Both the position numbers and the translations under genes were made by a program. This document shows, in pieces, positions 26,997 to 36,270 of a DNA stretch of 64,000 nucleotides. Source of the stretch: Bacteroidota bacterium (lineage in GTDB: Bacteria; Bacteroidota; Bacteroidia; Chitinophagales; Chitinophagaceae); NCBI GenBank assembly GCA_947460175.1, contig CANHGW010000009.1, positions 1 through 64,000 of the forward strand. Direction: 5' to 3'. The first letter of the stretch is position 1. The number at the start of each line of letters is the position of its first letter. The notes under the pieces are model-generated. The model searched no databases and was not told the DNA's origin. It was given only the letters and a program-made list of their open reading frames with translations.

Positions 26997-27548
26997 ATGA
27001 AAAAATCAATTTTATTATTTGGAGCTCTTGCCTTCGTTGCAACAGCTTCATTTGCTCAAACTAAAGACAAAAAGACAAATGCGGCAAAGCAAGAAGTAAA
27101 ACAAGATGTTAGAGTTGCACCTACTCCACCGCCAGCTCCAATTCCTGCTGCTTCAAGACAACAACCTGCTGCAACTACCCCAAATCAGAATGCTGATTTA
27201 TCAATGAAATTTTCTACAGAAGATCATAATTTTGGAAATATTCCAGAAGGACCTGCAGTGAGTACTGATTTCGAATTTAAAAATATTGGTAAAGAACCAA
27301 TCGTTTTGACAACGGTGCAAGCTTCATGTGGATGTACAACTCCAACATGGACTAAAGATCCAATCTTACCTGGTAAAACTGGTAAAATCACAGCTACTTA
27401 CAATACACAAGGACGTCCAGGTAATTTTGTAAAAACGATTACTGTTAATTCAAATGTTGGAACTAAAGTAGTAAAAATTACTGGTGTAGTAGAAAAAGCT
27501 CCAGATGCTTCTGTACCTGCTGATAACGGTTCAATCATGAAACACTAA
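26997..27548 (+). CDS. DUF1573 secreted protein, first of a tandem pair
   Basis: A 183-residue protein with a signal peptide (about 1-21) and a Pro/Ala/Gln-rich linker (about 38-64, VRVAPTPPPAPIPAASRQQ). The mature domain (about 70-168) is the DUF1573 Ig/MSP-like fold: DHNFGNIPEGPAVSTDFEF, IGKEPIVL, and the signature ASCGCTTPTW with PGKTGKITATYNTQGRPG. DUF1573 proteins are periplasmic or surface proteins of unknown role in Bacteroidota. A paralogue with the same signature follows 21 bases downstream, so this is a tandem duplication. The Cys pair in SCGC is probably redox or metal relevant (inference). Confidence 0.88.
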   Translation: MKKSILLFGALAFVATASFAQTKDKKTNAAKQEVKQDVRVAPTPPPAPIPAASRQQPAATTPNQNADLSMKFSTEDHNFGNIPEGPAVSTDFEFKNIGKEPIVLTTVQASCGCTTPTWTKDPILPGKTGKITATYNTQGRPGNFVKTITVNSNVGTKVVKITGVVEKAPDASVPADNGSIMKH

Positions 27549-27569
27549 AAAATAGAAATTTAAACGACA

Positions 27570-28025
27570 ATGAAACAACTACTAACGATCTTGTTTTTGG
27601 CTACAATCAGTTTTGCTGTGAATGCTCAAAACAAAAACCCAAACGGTCCTATTTTTAAATTTGGAGAGGAAACCCATGATTTTGGAAATATAAAAGAAGG
27701 CCCTCAAGGACAAGTTGATTTTGTATTTATTAATGGCGGTAAAGAGCCATTGATTATTCAAAACTGCTCTGCATCATGCGGTTGTACTACACCTGATTGG
27801 ACTAAAGACCCAATTATGCCAGGTCAGAAAGGCAAGATTACTGTAAAATACAATACACAAGGTCGTGTAGGAACATTTAATAAAACAGTGTACATTGCTT
27901 CAAATGCACGTGGTGATAAAGAGCGTTATGAAATCTTCATTAAAGGAAATGTAATTTCAGAAACGTCTACAGACAACTCAATCAAATTGAATCCTTCTGT
28001 ACAAACTGGTGTGACATTAAAATAA
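27570..28025 (+). CDS. DUF1573 secreted protein, second of a tandem pair
   Basis: A 151-residue paralogue of the preceding protein: signal peptide (about 1-19), no proline-rich linker, and one DUF1573 domain with THDFGNIKEGPQGQVDFVF, ASCGCTTPDWTKDPIMPGQK and YNTQGRVGTF. The two domains share nearly identical cores from HxFGNI to TQGR, indicating a fairly recent duplication, while the linker was gained or lost in one. A strong terminator follows the stop, so the pair forms one transcript. Confidence 0.88.
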   Translation: MKQLLTILFLATISFAVNAQNKNPNGPIFKFGEETHDFGNIKEGPQGQVDFVFINGGKEPLIIQNCSASCGCTTPDWTKDPIMPGQKGKITVKYNTQGRVGTFNKTVYIASNARGDKERYEIFIKGNVISETSTDNSIKLNPSVQTGVTLK

Positions 28026-28044
28026 TATTTTTCATCATTTTATT

Positions 28045-28075
28045 AAAAGCTGTTCATTTATGAACAGCTTTTTTT
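28045..28075 (+). terminator. Rho-independent terminator after the DUF1573 pair
   Basis: Stem AAAAGCTGTTCA with TGAACAGCTTTT around a four-base loop TTTA, then a T run; a perfect arm of 12 bases, about 20 bases after the stop. Confidence 0.88.
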
Positions 28076-28083
28076 ATTTAATT

Positions 28084-28114
28084 ATTGTCATTGTTCAATA
28101 CATTCTTACTTTTA
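28084..28114 (+). promoter_or_regulatory. Candidate promoter for the META-domain lipoprotein
   Basis: TTG at 28085-28087, a 19-base spacer and TACTTTTA at 28107-28114, one mismatch from TAnnTTTG, 14 bases before the ATG. Confidence 0.4.
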
Positions 28115-28127
28115 CAAAAAATAAAAT

Positions 28128-28592
28128 ATGTTTAAAAAGTATTTACATTTCATAGTAGTGCTATTCATTTTCATTACATCTTGCAAAACAGCCAAACATA
28201 CTTCAAATGCTGAAACAAAATCCAATAAGGAAATTAATAAGACTAAACATATATTGGATGGAAATTGGGTTTTTGTAACTATGCCTGGCAAAGATGTAAA
28301 ATTGACTGAATTATTTCCTAATAAAATGCCAGAAGCAATGATTGATGTATCGCAAGGCAAAATAAGTGGATATGCAGGTTGTAATCGATTCAGCGCCCGC
28401 ATGACTGTAGATAAAGACAATATTAAAATAATACAACCCATACTACTTACCAAAACAGCTTGTGCAACCATGAGCGACAATGCATTTATGGGTATATTAG
28501 AAAATGTAAATCGATTTGAAGTTAGAGATTCGTTTGCACATTTCTACAGCAATAAGTTTGAAATGATGACAATGAAACGTGTGAAGAAATAG
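28128..28592 (+). CDS. META-domain lipoprotein (HslJ-like)
   Basis: A 154-residue lipoprotein (signal ending LFIFITSC, lipid site about C20). The mature part is a META domain: LDGNWVFVTMPGKDVKLTEL, ISGYAGCNRFSARM with the conserved GxxGCNxxxG-like core (here GYAGCNRFSA), and ACATMSDNAFMGILENVNRF. META/HslJ proteins are small outer-membrane lipoproteins or stress proteins whose role is poorly known. It is a single-gene transcript flanked by two terminators. Confidence 0.85.
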   Translation: MFKKYLHFIVVLFIFITSCKTAKHTSNAETKSNKEINKTKHILDGNWVFVTMPGKDVKLTELFPNKMPEAMIDVSQGKISGYAGCNRFSARMTVDKDNIKIIQPILLTKTACATMSDNAFMGILENVNRFEVRDSFAHFYSNKFEMMTMKRVKK

Positions 28593-28630
28593 TAATGTAG
28601 AATAAATTACATTCATATATTCTGAATTAA

Positions 28631-28670
28631 AATAAAATCCCAAATTCTATAGAATTTGGGATTTTATTTT
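28631..28670. terminator. Bidirectional terminator between the META and 55-residue protein genes
   Basis: AATAAAATCCCAAATTCT and AGAATTTGGGATTTTATT form a 17-base perfect stem around TA; T runs on both strands serve the convergent genes. Confidence 0.88.
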
Positions 28671-28685
28671 ATAATGTTTAATTAA

Positions 28686-28853
28686 TTACTTGGTAAATCG
28701 AACACTCATTTTTCTATCAGCAGCACGCTCTTCGTTGTTTGCTTCAGCAGCCACTTTTGCAAATTTGCTTCCATATCCTTCAGCTTCTAACACTTGATTC
28801 GTTTTTAAAGGTTCTTTCTTAGTTGTCTTTTTTGCATTTTGACTCATTGCCAT
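28686..28853 (-). CDS. Small basic protein (55 residues)
   Basis: Minus-strand ATG at 28853 and TAA at 28688-28686. The product is soluble and basic at the N-terminus (MSQNAKKTTKKEPLKTN) with a conserved-looking centre QVLEAEGYGSKFAKVAAEAN and a charged end. It lies alone between two strong terminators, convergent with the META gene, which is a layout expected for a real transcript. M3 (28847) is an alternative start. No family recognised. Confidence 0.6.
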   Translation of the reverse strand: MAMSQNAKKTTKKEPLKTNQVLEAEGYGSKFAKVAAEANNEERAADRKMSVRFTK

Positions 28854-28965
28854 AATTTGTTTTTTTTCAAAAGTATATTTTAAATATGCTAATTTTTAAA
28901 TATAGTTTCAACCAAACTATTTTAGTTAAATAATTAAATACACTTTTACGATTTCATTCAATAAA

Positions 28966-28988
28966 AAATCCCGAAGAATCGGGATTTA
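28966..28988 (-). terminator. Rho-independent terminator of hppA
   Basis: On the minus strand AAATCCCGAT, loop TCT-like, then TCGGGATTT followed by TTT; 26 bases downstream of the hppA stop. Confidence 0.82.
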
Positions 28989-29013
28989 ATATTGTACAGT
29001 TTATGTGTTATAA

Positions 29014-31476
29014 TTAATGACCAGTAGGAGGATTTTGTGCTTCTCCACTTGGCTTAGAAATACTCAAAGAATCATTTGTAGGAGGAGCAACAGAACCGTC
29101 TGTTTTGCAACAAGGTTTGTCACATGTTGCTTTGTCGCAAGTACCACCACATGTTGCTTTACACTCTTCTGATTCTGAACAAGATGCAGATTTTTCATCA
29201 CCTGCACAACAAGATTTTCCTTTAATCATTGATGTTCCTCCTGTTCCGTTCATTACAGCATTGCATTGCTCTTCTGTACAACCTGCAGTTTTGCAAGCAG
29301 ACATCATTGTACCTAATTTTTGAATACGACTTTCTTGTATTTGATCATGAAACATTCCACTTAATGTTGGAGCTATAACCAACGAAACAATAGACATCAA
29401 TTTGATTAAAATATTCATAGAAGGTCCAGAAGTATCTTTAAATGGATCTCCCACTGTATCACCTGTTACAGATGCTTTATGTGGTTCAGATTTTTTATAC
29501 TCCATTTTACCATTAATCTCAACACCTTTCTCGAATGATTTTTTGGCATTATCCCAAGCACCACCAGCATTGTTTTGGAACATTCCCATCAATACACCAC
29601 TTACTGTAGCTCCAGCTAAGAAACCACCCAATACTTCTGGCCCTAGAAGGAAACCTATAATCAATGGTGATACAATTGCGATTGCACCAGGTAACATCAT
29701 TTTTTTGATTGATGCTTCAGTAGAGATAGCAACACATTTGTCATATTGTGGTTTTCCAGTTCCTTCCATAATTCCTGGAATTTCACGGAACTGACGACGA
29801 ACTTCTTCCACCATAGCCATAGCTGCTTCACCTACTGCACGAATGGCTAACGAAGAGAAGATGAATGGAATCATAGCACCAACAAACAAACCAGCCAAAA
29901 CCGGTGCGTTATAAATATCGATACCATCAATACCAGAAATACCTACGAAAGCAGCAAATAAAGCCAAAGCAGTCAATGCAGCAGAAGCAATGGCAAAACC
30001 TTTACCTGTAGCAGCTGTTGTATTACCTACAGCATCTAAAATATCTGTTTTTTCACGAACGTCAGCTGGCAATTCACTCATTTCAGCAATACCACCTGCA
30101 TTATCAGCAATAGGTCCAAATGCATCAATAGCTAATTGCATAGCCGTTGTAGCCATCATACCTGCAGCTGCAATAGCCACACCATACAAACCAGCAAAAT
30201 GGTAAGAACCATAAATACCAGCAGCCAAAACGATCATTGGTAAGAAAGTAGATTCCATACCCATAGCCAAACCACCAATAATGTTTGTAGCATGTCCAGT
30301 AGCAGATTGACGAACTATACTTAATACTGGACGTTTACCCATAGCTGTATAATACTCAGTAATGATACTCATTAAAGTACCTACTGCTAAACCAACTAAT
30401 ATTGAGAAGAATACACCCGTATTGGTGAATTTGAATCCACGTAATTCCATATTTTCAGGAAGAATGTAAGAAGTCAAGAAGAAACATACAATTGCTGTCA
30501 ATACGATTGAACCATAGTTACCCATGTTCAAGGCATTTTGTACTTTAGAAGTACTTAAACCAGCACTTTCAGATATACGAACAAAGAATGTACCTATAAT
30601 AGATAATATAATACCAACACCTGCAATTAACATTGGTAATAAAATTGGAGCTAATCCACCAAAATTATCACCCATACTCATGGTTTCTTTACCTAATACC
30701 ATGGTAGCTAATACTGTTGCTACGTAAGAACCAAATAAATCGGCACCCATACCTGCTACGTCACCTACGTTATCACCTACATTATCTGCAATGGTAGCAG
30801 GATTACGAGGATCATCTTCAGGGATACCAGCTTCTACTTTACCTACTAAGTCAGCACCTACGTCAGCTGCTTTAGTATAAATACCACCACCCACACGAGC
30901 AAACAATGCAATAGACTCAGCGCCTAATGAAAAACCAGTCAATACTTCTATAGCCTTTGATAATGCATGTGTATACTCTGGAGATCCCATTGTGTAATCA
31001 CCTACAAAACTCATGTATAATAATATGAACATAGAACCTAAGCCTAAAACTGCTAACCCTGCAACACCCATTCCCATTACAGAACCACCTGTAAATGAAA
31101 CTTTCAATGCTTTTGCTAATGAAGTACGAGCTGCTTCAGCTGTTCTTACATTGGATTTTGTGGCAATTCTCATTCCTAAGAAACCGGCTAAGGCACTAAA
31201 AAAAGCACCTACTACGAAGGCCAACGCAATCGTCCAGTGACTGTTTTTGTCGGTAAAGCCCATAAATCCTAATAACAAACCAGCAATGACTACAAAGTAA
31301 CTCATTACTTTATACTCAGCTTTTAAAAATGCCATTGCACCATCAGCAATATAACCTGCTATCTCTTTCATGCGGTCGTTTCCGGCCGGTTGTTTTGATA
31401 CCCAAGCACTTTGTATAAACGTATACAGCAAAGCCACTATACCAAAAACGGGAACGAGGTAAAATAAATAATTCAT
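29014..31476 (-). CDS. hppA: Membrane-bound ion-pumping pyrophosphatase with Cys-rich C-terminal tail
   Basis: An 820-residue polytopic enzyme that hydrolyses pyrophosphate and pumps H+ or Na+. Active-site signatures are intact: [20 protein letters not shown] then [36 protein letters not shown], and near the end [31 protein letters not shown] carries alanine where K+-independent enzymes have lysine, so K+ dependence is predicted. The last 99 residues (722-820) are an addition with 12 cysteines (between 728 and 791, including CC pairs) and a Pro/Ser/Asn end, absent from ordinary enzymes of about 700-770 residues. Promoter and terminator are both visible; single-gene unit. Confidence 0.95.
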   Translation of the reverse strand: MNYLFYLVPVFGIVALLYTFIQSAWVSKQPAGNDRMKEIAGYIADGAMAFLKAEYKVMSYFVVIAGLLLGFMGFTDKNSHWTIALAFVVGAFFSALAGFLGMRIATKSNVRTAEAARTSLAKALKVSFTGGSVMGMGVAGLAVLGLGSMFILLYMSFVGDYTMGSPEYTHALSKAIEVLTGFSLGAESIALFARVGGGIYTKAADVGADLVGKVEAGIPEDDPRNPATIADNVGDNVGDVAGMGADLFGSYVATVLATMVLGKETMSMGDNFGGLAPILLPMLIAGVGIILSIIGTFFVRISESAGLSTSKVQNALNMGNYGSIVLTAIVCFFLTSYILPENMELRGFKFTNTGVFFSILVGLAVGTLMSIITEYYTAMGKRPVLSIVRQSATGHATNIIGGLAMGMESTFLPMIVLAAGIYGSYHFAGLYGVAIAAAGMMATTAMQLAIDAFGPIADNAGGIAEMSELPADVREKTDILDAVGNTTAATGKGFAIASAALTALALFAAFVGISGIDGIDIYNAPVLAGLFVGAMIPFIFSSLAIRAVGEAAMAMVEEVRRQFREIPGIMEGTGKPQYDKCVAISTEASIKKMMLPGAIAIVSPLIIGFLLGPEVLGGFLAGATVSGVLMGMFQNNAGGAWDNAKKSFEKGVEINGKMEYKKSEPHKASVTGDTVGDPFKDTSGPSMNILIKLMSIVSLVIAPTLSGMFHDQIQESRIQKLGTMMSACKTAGCTEEQCNAVMNGTGGTSMIKGKSCCAGDEKSASCSESEECKATCGGTCDKATCDKPCCKTDGSVAPPTNDSLSISKPSGEAQNPPTGH

Positions 31477-31507
31477 TGTTTTTTTAGTTTTTGTTTTTTA
31501 AAGGGCG

Positions 31508-31515
31508 CAAAAGTA
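31508..31515 (-). promoter_or_regulatory. -7 promoter element of hppA
   Basis: TACTTTTG followed by CGC on the minus strand, an exact TAnnTTTG(C) box 32 bases upstream of the ATG. No clear TTTG at -33. Confidence 0.6.
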
Positions 31516-31670
31516 ACAAATGAATGTTAAAAAATGAAATATATACCCCGTACAATATACCATTTTTTGCTATTTTGGTATACAAAAGGCTTTTAAGCAG
31601 CAATTGTGATGAAATTGATTACAATTATTAAATAAAAACCATCACCTTCCTATTTATAGTTTTTCCCAGT

Positions 31671-31678
31671 TAAATTTG
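31671..31678 (+). promoter_or_regulatory. Candidate -7 element for the cargo gene at 31700
   Basis: TAAATTTG, an exact TAnnTTTG, 21 bases before the ATG at 31700; it overlaps a frame-open TTG at 31676, which argues for starting translation at 31700. Confidence 0.45.
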
Positions 31679-31699
31679 TTTAATTTTAATAAAATTATC

Positions 31700-33166
31700 A
31701 TGAACACACCCATTTTACAAAAACTCAGCTTCTTATTTTTGCTATTAATCAGTTTATCTCAAATAAGTTTGGCACAAAAACAAGCCTATAATTGGTATTT
31801 TGGAGATGATGGTGCGGGCTTAAATTTCAACACTGAATGTAAAGTAACCGTTCTGAATGATGGTAATTTTATAGGCATTGAAGGAGTAGCTGCCATATCA
31901 AATAAATTGACTGGCGATTTATTGTTTTATACGAACTCGGAATGCATCATGAATAAAAATCATGACACAATTCCTAATTCAAACTTGATTCCCAATGGAA
32001 AAACAATTACCCAAGTTCAAATTATTGAAAAACCAGGTTCTAATTCAATTTATTATATAATCACTTCTGAAATACAAGGATTTTCAGGGCATTTTTACCG
32101 TTATCATGCAATAGATATGACTATGAATGGTGGTTTAGGTGGTATTCTATTTAAAGATAGTATGTTATATAATTCTCCAACAACTGAAAAATTAACTGCT
32201 ATCAAACATTCCAATGGCACAGACATTTGGATTGTAGGACATTCATACAATACAAACAATTATCTAGCATTTCATGTCACTCCCCAAGGTATCAATACAA
32301 CACCTGTCATTTCAAGTATAGGGAAAGTGCATGGTGATCAATCTACCGCAAGTGCAGTTGGGGAATTGAAAGCCTCACCAAATGGAATGAAACTAGCTGC
32401 TGTTACCCTAGCTGTTCCCAATATTGAATTGTTTGATTTTAATAAGTCAACTGGCCAATTGAGTAATTTAATTACCATTCCAGCAATTGCAGGTTATGAT
32501 GGATTGAACAATCCTATTAGTAATCTATATGGACTTTCATTTTCTAAAAACAGCAAGATGTTATATGCTACACAATGGATAAGCAGTGATTCGGCTTGTA
32601 AAATATTACAGTATAATGTTACATCAAATGACTCAATTCAAATCAGCAATTCAAGAAAGACCATTTTTTCAACTCAAAATAAAAATTTGTATAGCTTAAA
32701 ATTAGCACCTGATGAACGAATTTATGTAGCACAAAATCAAACTAAAAATTATTTAGGTATCATCAATTACCCAGACAGCGCTGGATTAAGTTGTAACTAT
32801 GTCGATAGCGCAATTTCGTTGGGTGTAAGCCATAGTGGCTGGGGTTTAAATAACTTGATGGAATATGACTATTACTGCAAAGAATCTACACAACCAAGTG
32901 CTATTGATAATCCCTTAGAAACAAAAATGGTGCAGTTAAACCCTAATCCATTTACTGACTTTGCTATACTTCATTTCAATAATGAATCTACTAAAAAGTA
33001 CAAACTTAAAATTGTATCAATGATTGGTTCAGAAATCAATTTACCTTACGAAATAAATAGCAACCAACTAAAGTTAATGAGAGGATCTTGCCCGAATGGA
33101 ATTTATATCTATCAATTGATAACTGAAGATAAAATAATTCAAACTGGTAAGTTTAGAATAAACTAA
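31700..33166 (+). CDS. T9SS type A sorting domain protein, probable beta-propeller
   Basis: A 488-residue secreted protein. A signal peptide (ending SQISLAQ) precedes the WYFGDDGAGLNF motif that opens a family of Bacteroidota surface proteins with propeller-like repeats (here GVAAISNKLTGDLLFYTNSE, HSNGTDIWIVGHSYN, ASPNGMKLAAVTLA, FSKNSKMLYATQWIS, LAPDERIYVAQNQ, one per blade). The C-terminal 75 residues are a T9SS sorting domain (VQLNPNPFTDFAILHF to TGKFRIN). The ATG at 31700 is preferred over an in-frame TTG eight codons upstream. Single gene; exported cargo of the PorU-processed pathway, ligand unknown. Confidence 0.85.
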   Translation: MNTPILQKLSFLFLLLISLSQISLAQKQAYNWYFGDDGAGLNFNTECKVTVLNDGNFIGIEGVAAISNKLTGDLLFYTNSECIMNKNHDTIPNSNLIPNGKTITQVQIIEKPGSNSIYYIITSEIQGFSGHFYRYHAIDMTMNGGLGGILFKDSMLYNSPTTEKLTAIKHSNGTDIWIVGHSYNTNNYLAFHVTPQGINTTPVISSIGKVHGDQSTASAVGELKASPNGMKLAAVTLAVPNIELFDFNKSTGQLSNLITIPAIAGYDGLNNPISNLYGLSFSKNSKMLYATQWISSDSACKILQYNVTSNDSIQISNSRKTIFSTQNKNLYSLKLAPDERIYVAQNQTKNYLGIINYPDSAGLSCNYVDSAISLGVSHSGWGLNNLMEYDYYCKESTQPSAIDNPLETKMVQLNPNPFTDFAILHFNNESTKKYKLKIVSMIGSEINLPYEINSNQLKLMRGSCPNGIYIYQLITEDKIIQTGKFRIN

Positions 33167-33173
33167 ATGTAAT

Positions 33174-33623
33174 TTAAGCTTTCAGCTTCTTCACTCTTAC
33201 AGCGTTCATACCTTTTAGACCTCGCTCCAATTCAAATACGACGGTATCCCCTTCTCTAACTTCTTCGAGTAAACCATTGATGTGTACAAAATACTTTTCT
33301 TGTGTATTTAATTCTTTGATAAATCCAAAACCTTTGGCATCGTTGAAAAAATCAATTTTCCCTGTGCGTACTGTCTCTACAATATCTTCACGCTTAGGCA
33401 CTCCCAATTCAATTGAATCAGCATCAATTTCTTTTTTCTTTGTAGGATTAGGTGGTGTATCAATAATGTGGCCATTTTCATCCACATAAGCCATCATAAA
33501 CTCCAAGCCACCGCCTTGAGAATTTTTACGTCTTTCTTCCAGTTTTTCCTGTTTATCCTGACGTTTTTTTAAACGATTCTTTTCTTTTTCTTTTTTACTA
33601 AAGGTTTCTTGCGATTTCGCCAT
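33174..33623 (-). CDS. Cold-shock domain protein with long basic N-terminal extension
   Basis: A 149-residue protein. Residues 87-148 are a cold-shock OB-fold domain with RNP1 KGFGFI (97-102) and RNP2 YFVHI (111-115), so it binds single-stranded RNA/DNA. The first 86 residues are not part of the standard 65-residue protein: residues 1-34 are strongly basic and helical (KKEKEKNRLKKRQDKQEKLE), followed by a Gly-rich hinge and an acidic linker. The arrangement fits the Bacteroidota branch of cold-shock proteins with N-terminal extensions. It converges with the cargo gene, seven bases between stops. Confidence 0.9.
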   Translation of the reverse strand: MAKSQETFSKKEKEKNRLKKRQDKQEKLEERRKNSQGGGLEFMMAYVDENGHIIDTPPNPTKKKEIDADSIELGVPKREDIVETVRTGKIDFFNDAKGFGFIKELNTQEKYFVHINGLLEEVREGDTVVFELERGLKGMNAVRVKKLKA

Positions 33624-33820
33624 TAAATTATACTATTTTAAAAAATGAATTATTGATGAGAGAATTTAATAGAAAATTGCTTCAACCAATAATGTAAAGG
33701 TACATCAATTAATTGAAATGCTAATATTGAACTCAAAAGGAATTATTATTTTATAAAAAACATTGATATTTTGAACTTTTTTCACTTTCAAGTGTATAAG
33801 TATTAAATAAATTAAATATC

Positions 33821-34966
33821 ATGAACAAAATCATTCTTTTACTAGTCGGATTATTACTGACTATGAGTGTACAAGCACAAAAAGCCGAACCAATACAATC
33901 CTTTGCCAAAGAAGCAATGCCTATGCAATGGTATAAACAGCAATTATCTCTTTGGAAAAAAGAAGTTGAAAAAAATAAACTTGATGAGAATGCCTGGTAT
34001 AATGTATTCAGAGCTCAACGAATTTTATCCTATCATGACAGCACAGACCATAGAAAAACAGAAGAACGAGATGCTGACTTAATAAAAGTACTAGATGAAA
34101 TGGAAAAAGTAATTTCAAATACGTATACATTTAATTTTTGCAAATGGCAATTAGGTGGCAATGATATGAAATTCTACCCTTATTTAGAAAAAGCAATTGC
34201 TATTGCACCCAATCGAAAAGACCACATCGATTACATGATTAATATTGGTGAATTACAACGAAATAGTAAACAACGAAATGAATATTCGTTAAAAAGAATA
34301 AATGTTGGCGAAATGTCAACTGGAATGATGTATTACAATTACAATACCTTGATAGGACTTGAAAAGAATGCCATTTTAATTACTGCAGGTGATAATGATA
34401 CATATCCAGCGTGGGCATTGCAAGCCCAAGGCATACGTACGGATGTAACAGTATTGAATGCATATCTATTACACATAAAAGAATATCGTGAAAAAGTATT
34501 TACAGAATTAGGTATTAAACAAATAGATATTTCGAAAGAAGATGAATTTGAGTTTTTTAATAAGAAACTTGTTCAACATCTAGCGCAAAATAAAAATAAT
34601 TATCCTGTTTATTTAGCATTGACAAGTGCAGGTTGCAATAACCTCTTGGATGAAATTGAAGACAAGTTATACCTTATAGGTTTAGCATATATATATCAAA
34701 CAAACTCTATAGATAATATAGCAATTTTGAAAAAAAATGTAGAACAATTATATGCTTTAGATTATTTAGACAAAGCTTTTTATACAGAAATATCAATCGA
34801 TCGTACAAAACAAATCAATCAGAATTACATAGTTCCTATGCTAAAATTGTATGAACATTATAAAATGGCAGGTGATATACAAAAGCTACAATGGATCAAA
34901 GAAAAGTTAATCTTTATAAGCAAAGGAGCAGATGATGAAAAAACAATATTAAAATACTTAGATTAG
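33821..34966 (+). CDS. Secreted helical-repeat protein upstream of an ECF sigma operon
   Basis: A 381-residue protein with a signal peptide (about 1-19, ending SVQAQK). The body is helical with TPR-like spacing (WYNVFRAQRILSYHD, YPYLEKAIAIAPNRKDHIDY) and a motif NAILITAGDNDTYPAWALQ near 183-201, which I know from several Bacteroidota membrane or exported proteins of the DUF2723 type. The sigma factor gene begins seven bases after its stop, so this protein is the first of an operon with the sigma/anti-sigma pair and may supply or sense the envelope signal (inference). Confidence 0.65.
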   Translation: MNKIILLLVGLLLTMSVQAQKAEPIQSFAKEAMPMQWYKQQLSLWKKEVEKNKLDENAWYNVFRAQRILSYHDSTDHRKTEERDADLIKVLDEMEKVISNTYTFNFCKWQLGGNDMKFYPYLEKAIAIAPNRKDHIDYMINIGELQRNSKQRNEYSLKRINVGEMSTGMMYYNYNTLIGLEKNAILITAGDNDTYPAWALQAQGIRTDVTVLNAYLLHIKEYREKVFTELGIKQIDISKEDEFEFFNKKLVQHLAQNKNNYPVYLALTSAGCNNLLDEIEDKLYLIGLAYIYQTNSIDNIAILKKNVEQLYALDYLDKAFYTEISIDRTKQINQNYIVPMLKLYEHYKMAGDIQKLQWIKEKLIFISKGADDEKTILKYLD

Positions 34967-34973
34967 CTTTCAC

Positions 34974-35552
34974 TTGTTTTTATTCAATAAAAATATCAAT
35001 AAAGAAACCAACGATGAAGAATTAATGTCGTTGATACTCAAAGGTCATAAGTTGGCCTTTGAGTTGTTGTATGAACGCTACTTTGATAAATTGGTTTGGT
35101 ATGCAAATGGATATTTATCTGACATCCATTTATCTGAAGATTTAATACAAGAAGTTTTTATTAAAATCATAGAATCACCTGAACGATTCAATATAGAAAA
35201 ACGATTTTCTACCTGGGTTTATACACTTACTGCAAATCTTGCAAAGAATAAATTAAGAGAACATAACACAAGAAAATCATATCTCAACTTAAATCATAAT
35301 TCTCATCAAGAACCAAGTACCCAATCGCAACATACGCTTGACTTGAAAATCACAGAAAAATGGATGAATGAAATATTTGATTCATTATCGGAGAAAGAGA
35401 AAGATATTTATCATTTGCGATTCAACGAAAAAATGCAAATAAAAGAAATAGCAGCTACCATGAATTTACCCGAAGGCTCAGTTAAATCAGGTATTTATTA
35501 TTTATTAAAAAAATACGCTCAACTTTTAAATCACTATACATATGAAAAATAA
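34974..35552 (+). CDS. ECF-type RNA polymerase sigma factor (sigma-70 family)
   Basis: A 192-residue protein with region 2 (about 24-94: AFELLYERYFDKLVWYANGY, HLSEDLIQEVFIKI, FSTWVYTLTANLAKNKLREH) and region 4 (about 128-186: SLSEKEKDIYHLRFNEKMQI, EIAATMNLPEGSVKSGIYYL). The start is a TTG at 34974; the first internal Met (in EELMSL) would remove about 17 residues of a normal N-terminus. It overlaps the next gene by 11 bases. ECF sigma factors usually answer envelope stress and are held by a membrane anti-sigma, a role the next gene fits. Confidence 0.9.
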   Translation: MFLFNKNINKETNDEELMSLILKGHKLAFELLYERYFDKLVWYANGYLSDIHLSEDLIQEVFIKIIESPERFNIEKRFSTWVYTLTANLAKNKLREHNTRKSYLNLNHNSHQEPSTQSQHTLDLKITEKWMNEIFDSLSEKEKDIYHLRFNEKMQIKEIAATMNLPEGSVKSGIYYLLKKYAQLLNHYTYEK

Positions 35553-36195
35553 ATCCGAACAAATACCAAGTCATCTATTTGAATTGCTAATGACCAATTC
35601 ATTTGATACATTGAGTATTGACAATAAAAAAGAGGTGCTTCGATATTTTACTGAAGACGAATACACTGAATTATATCAAGCGAATCAATTGATAGAATCA
35701 ACAAAGTATGTATCCAGAAAACAAACAATTAAAAATGACTTATTGAATCGGTTCGATGAAACACATCTTAAACCTACACGTATTCTATCATTTGAAAAAT
35801 CATTTGTTTGGAAAGCAGCAAGTATATTGCTATTGACTTCTACCCTATTGCTTTCTTATTCCCATTTCAACAAAAAAATCATTGAACATACTCATACTAT
35901 CGTAAACCATGATACAGTCTATATTGAAAAAGAAAATCAATCTGCAATACAACAAACAAATGATAAGAATATTGAATCAATCCCTCATTCAACGAATTCT
36001 ACAAAAAAGAAAAACAATTCTACATCACGCAATGTAAAAACAATTGAAAAAATCTCAAATGAAAAAATGGTGGAATCAAATCCCGATATACATGTAGTAA
36101 GTATTCATCAAATGCAATCAAAGCCAAATTCCAGTAAACGTACTAGTCGTCAAGATGATAGTTTGGAAATAAATTTTCAATTTGTGAGTTTGTAA
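35542..36195 (+). CDS. Putative anti-sigma factor, single-span membrane protein
   Basis: A 217-residue protein with a cytoplasmic N-terminal part (1-85, helical), one membrane segment (about 88-107, VWKAASILLLTSTLLLSYSH) and a Ser/Asn/Lys-rich periplasmic tail. The topology and the position directly after an ECF sigma gene (11-base overlap) support an anti-sigma role; no zinc-binding HxxxCxxC motif of the ZAS class is present, so the call rests on context. A bidirectional terminator follows. Confidence 0.6.
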   Translation: MKNKSEQIPSHLFELLMTNSFDTLSIDNKKEVLRYFTEDEYTELYQANQLIESTKYVSRKQTIKNDLLNRFDETHLKPTRILSFEKSFVWKAASILLLTSTLLLSYSHFNKKIIEHTHTIVNHDTVYIEKENQSAIQQTNDKNIESIPHSTNSTKKKNNSTSRNVKTIEKISNEKMVESNPDIHVVSIHQMQSKPNSSKRTSRQDDSLEINFQFVSL

Positions 36196-36218
36196 TGCAT
36201 TTTTTTCATTAAATAAAA

Positions 36219-36253
36219 AAAGGTGCAATAAGCGAATAGCCCATTGCACCTTT
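36219..36253. terminator. Bidirectional terminator between the anti-sigma and sialidase-like genes
   Basis: AAAGGTGCAAT and ATTGCACCTTT make an 11-base perfect stem around a 13-base loop, with A and T runs on the flanks, between convergent stops at 36195 and 36271. Confidence 0.85.
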
Positions 36254-36270
36254 ATAAGTCAATTTTGAAT

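Noticed and set aside
29402-29794. 130-codon plus-strand frame, with others, opposite hppA
   Set aside because: Mirror frames of the GC-skewed membrane-helix codons of hppA; no independent start signals.
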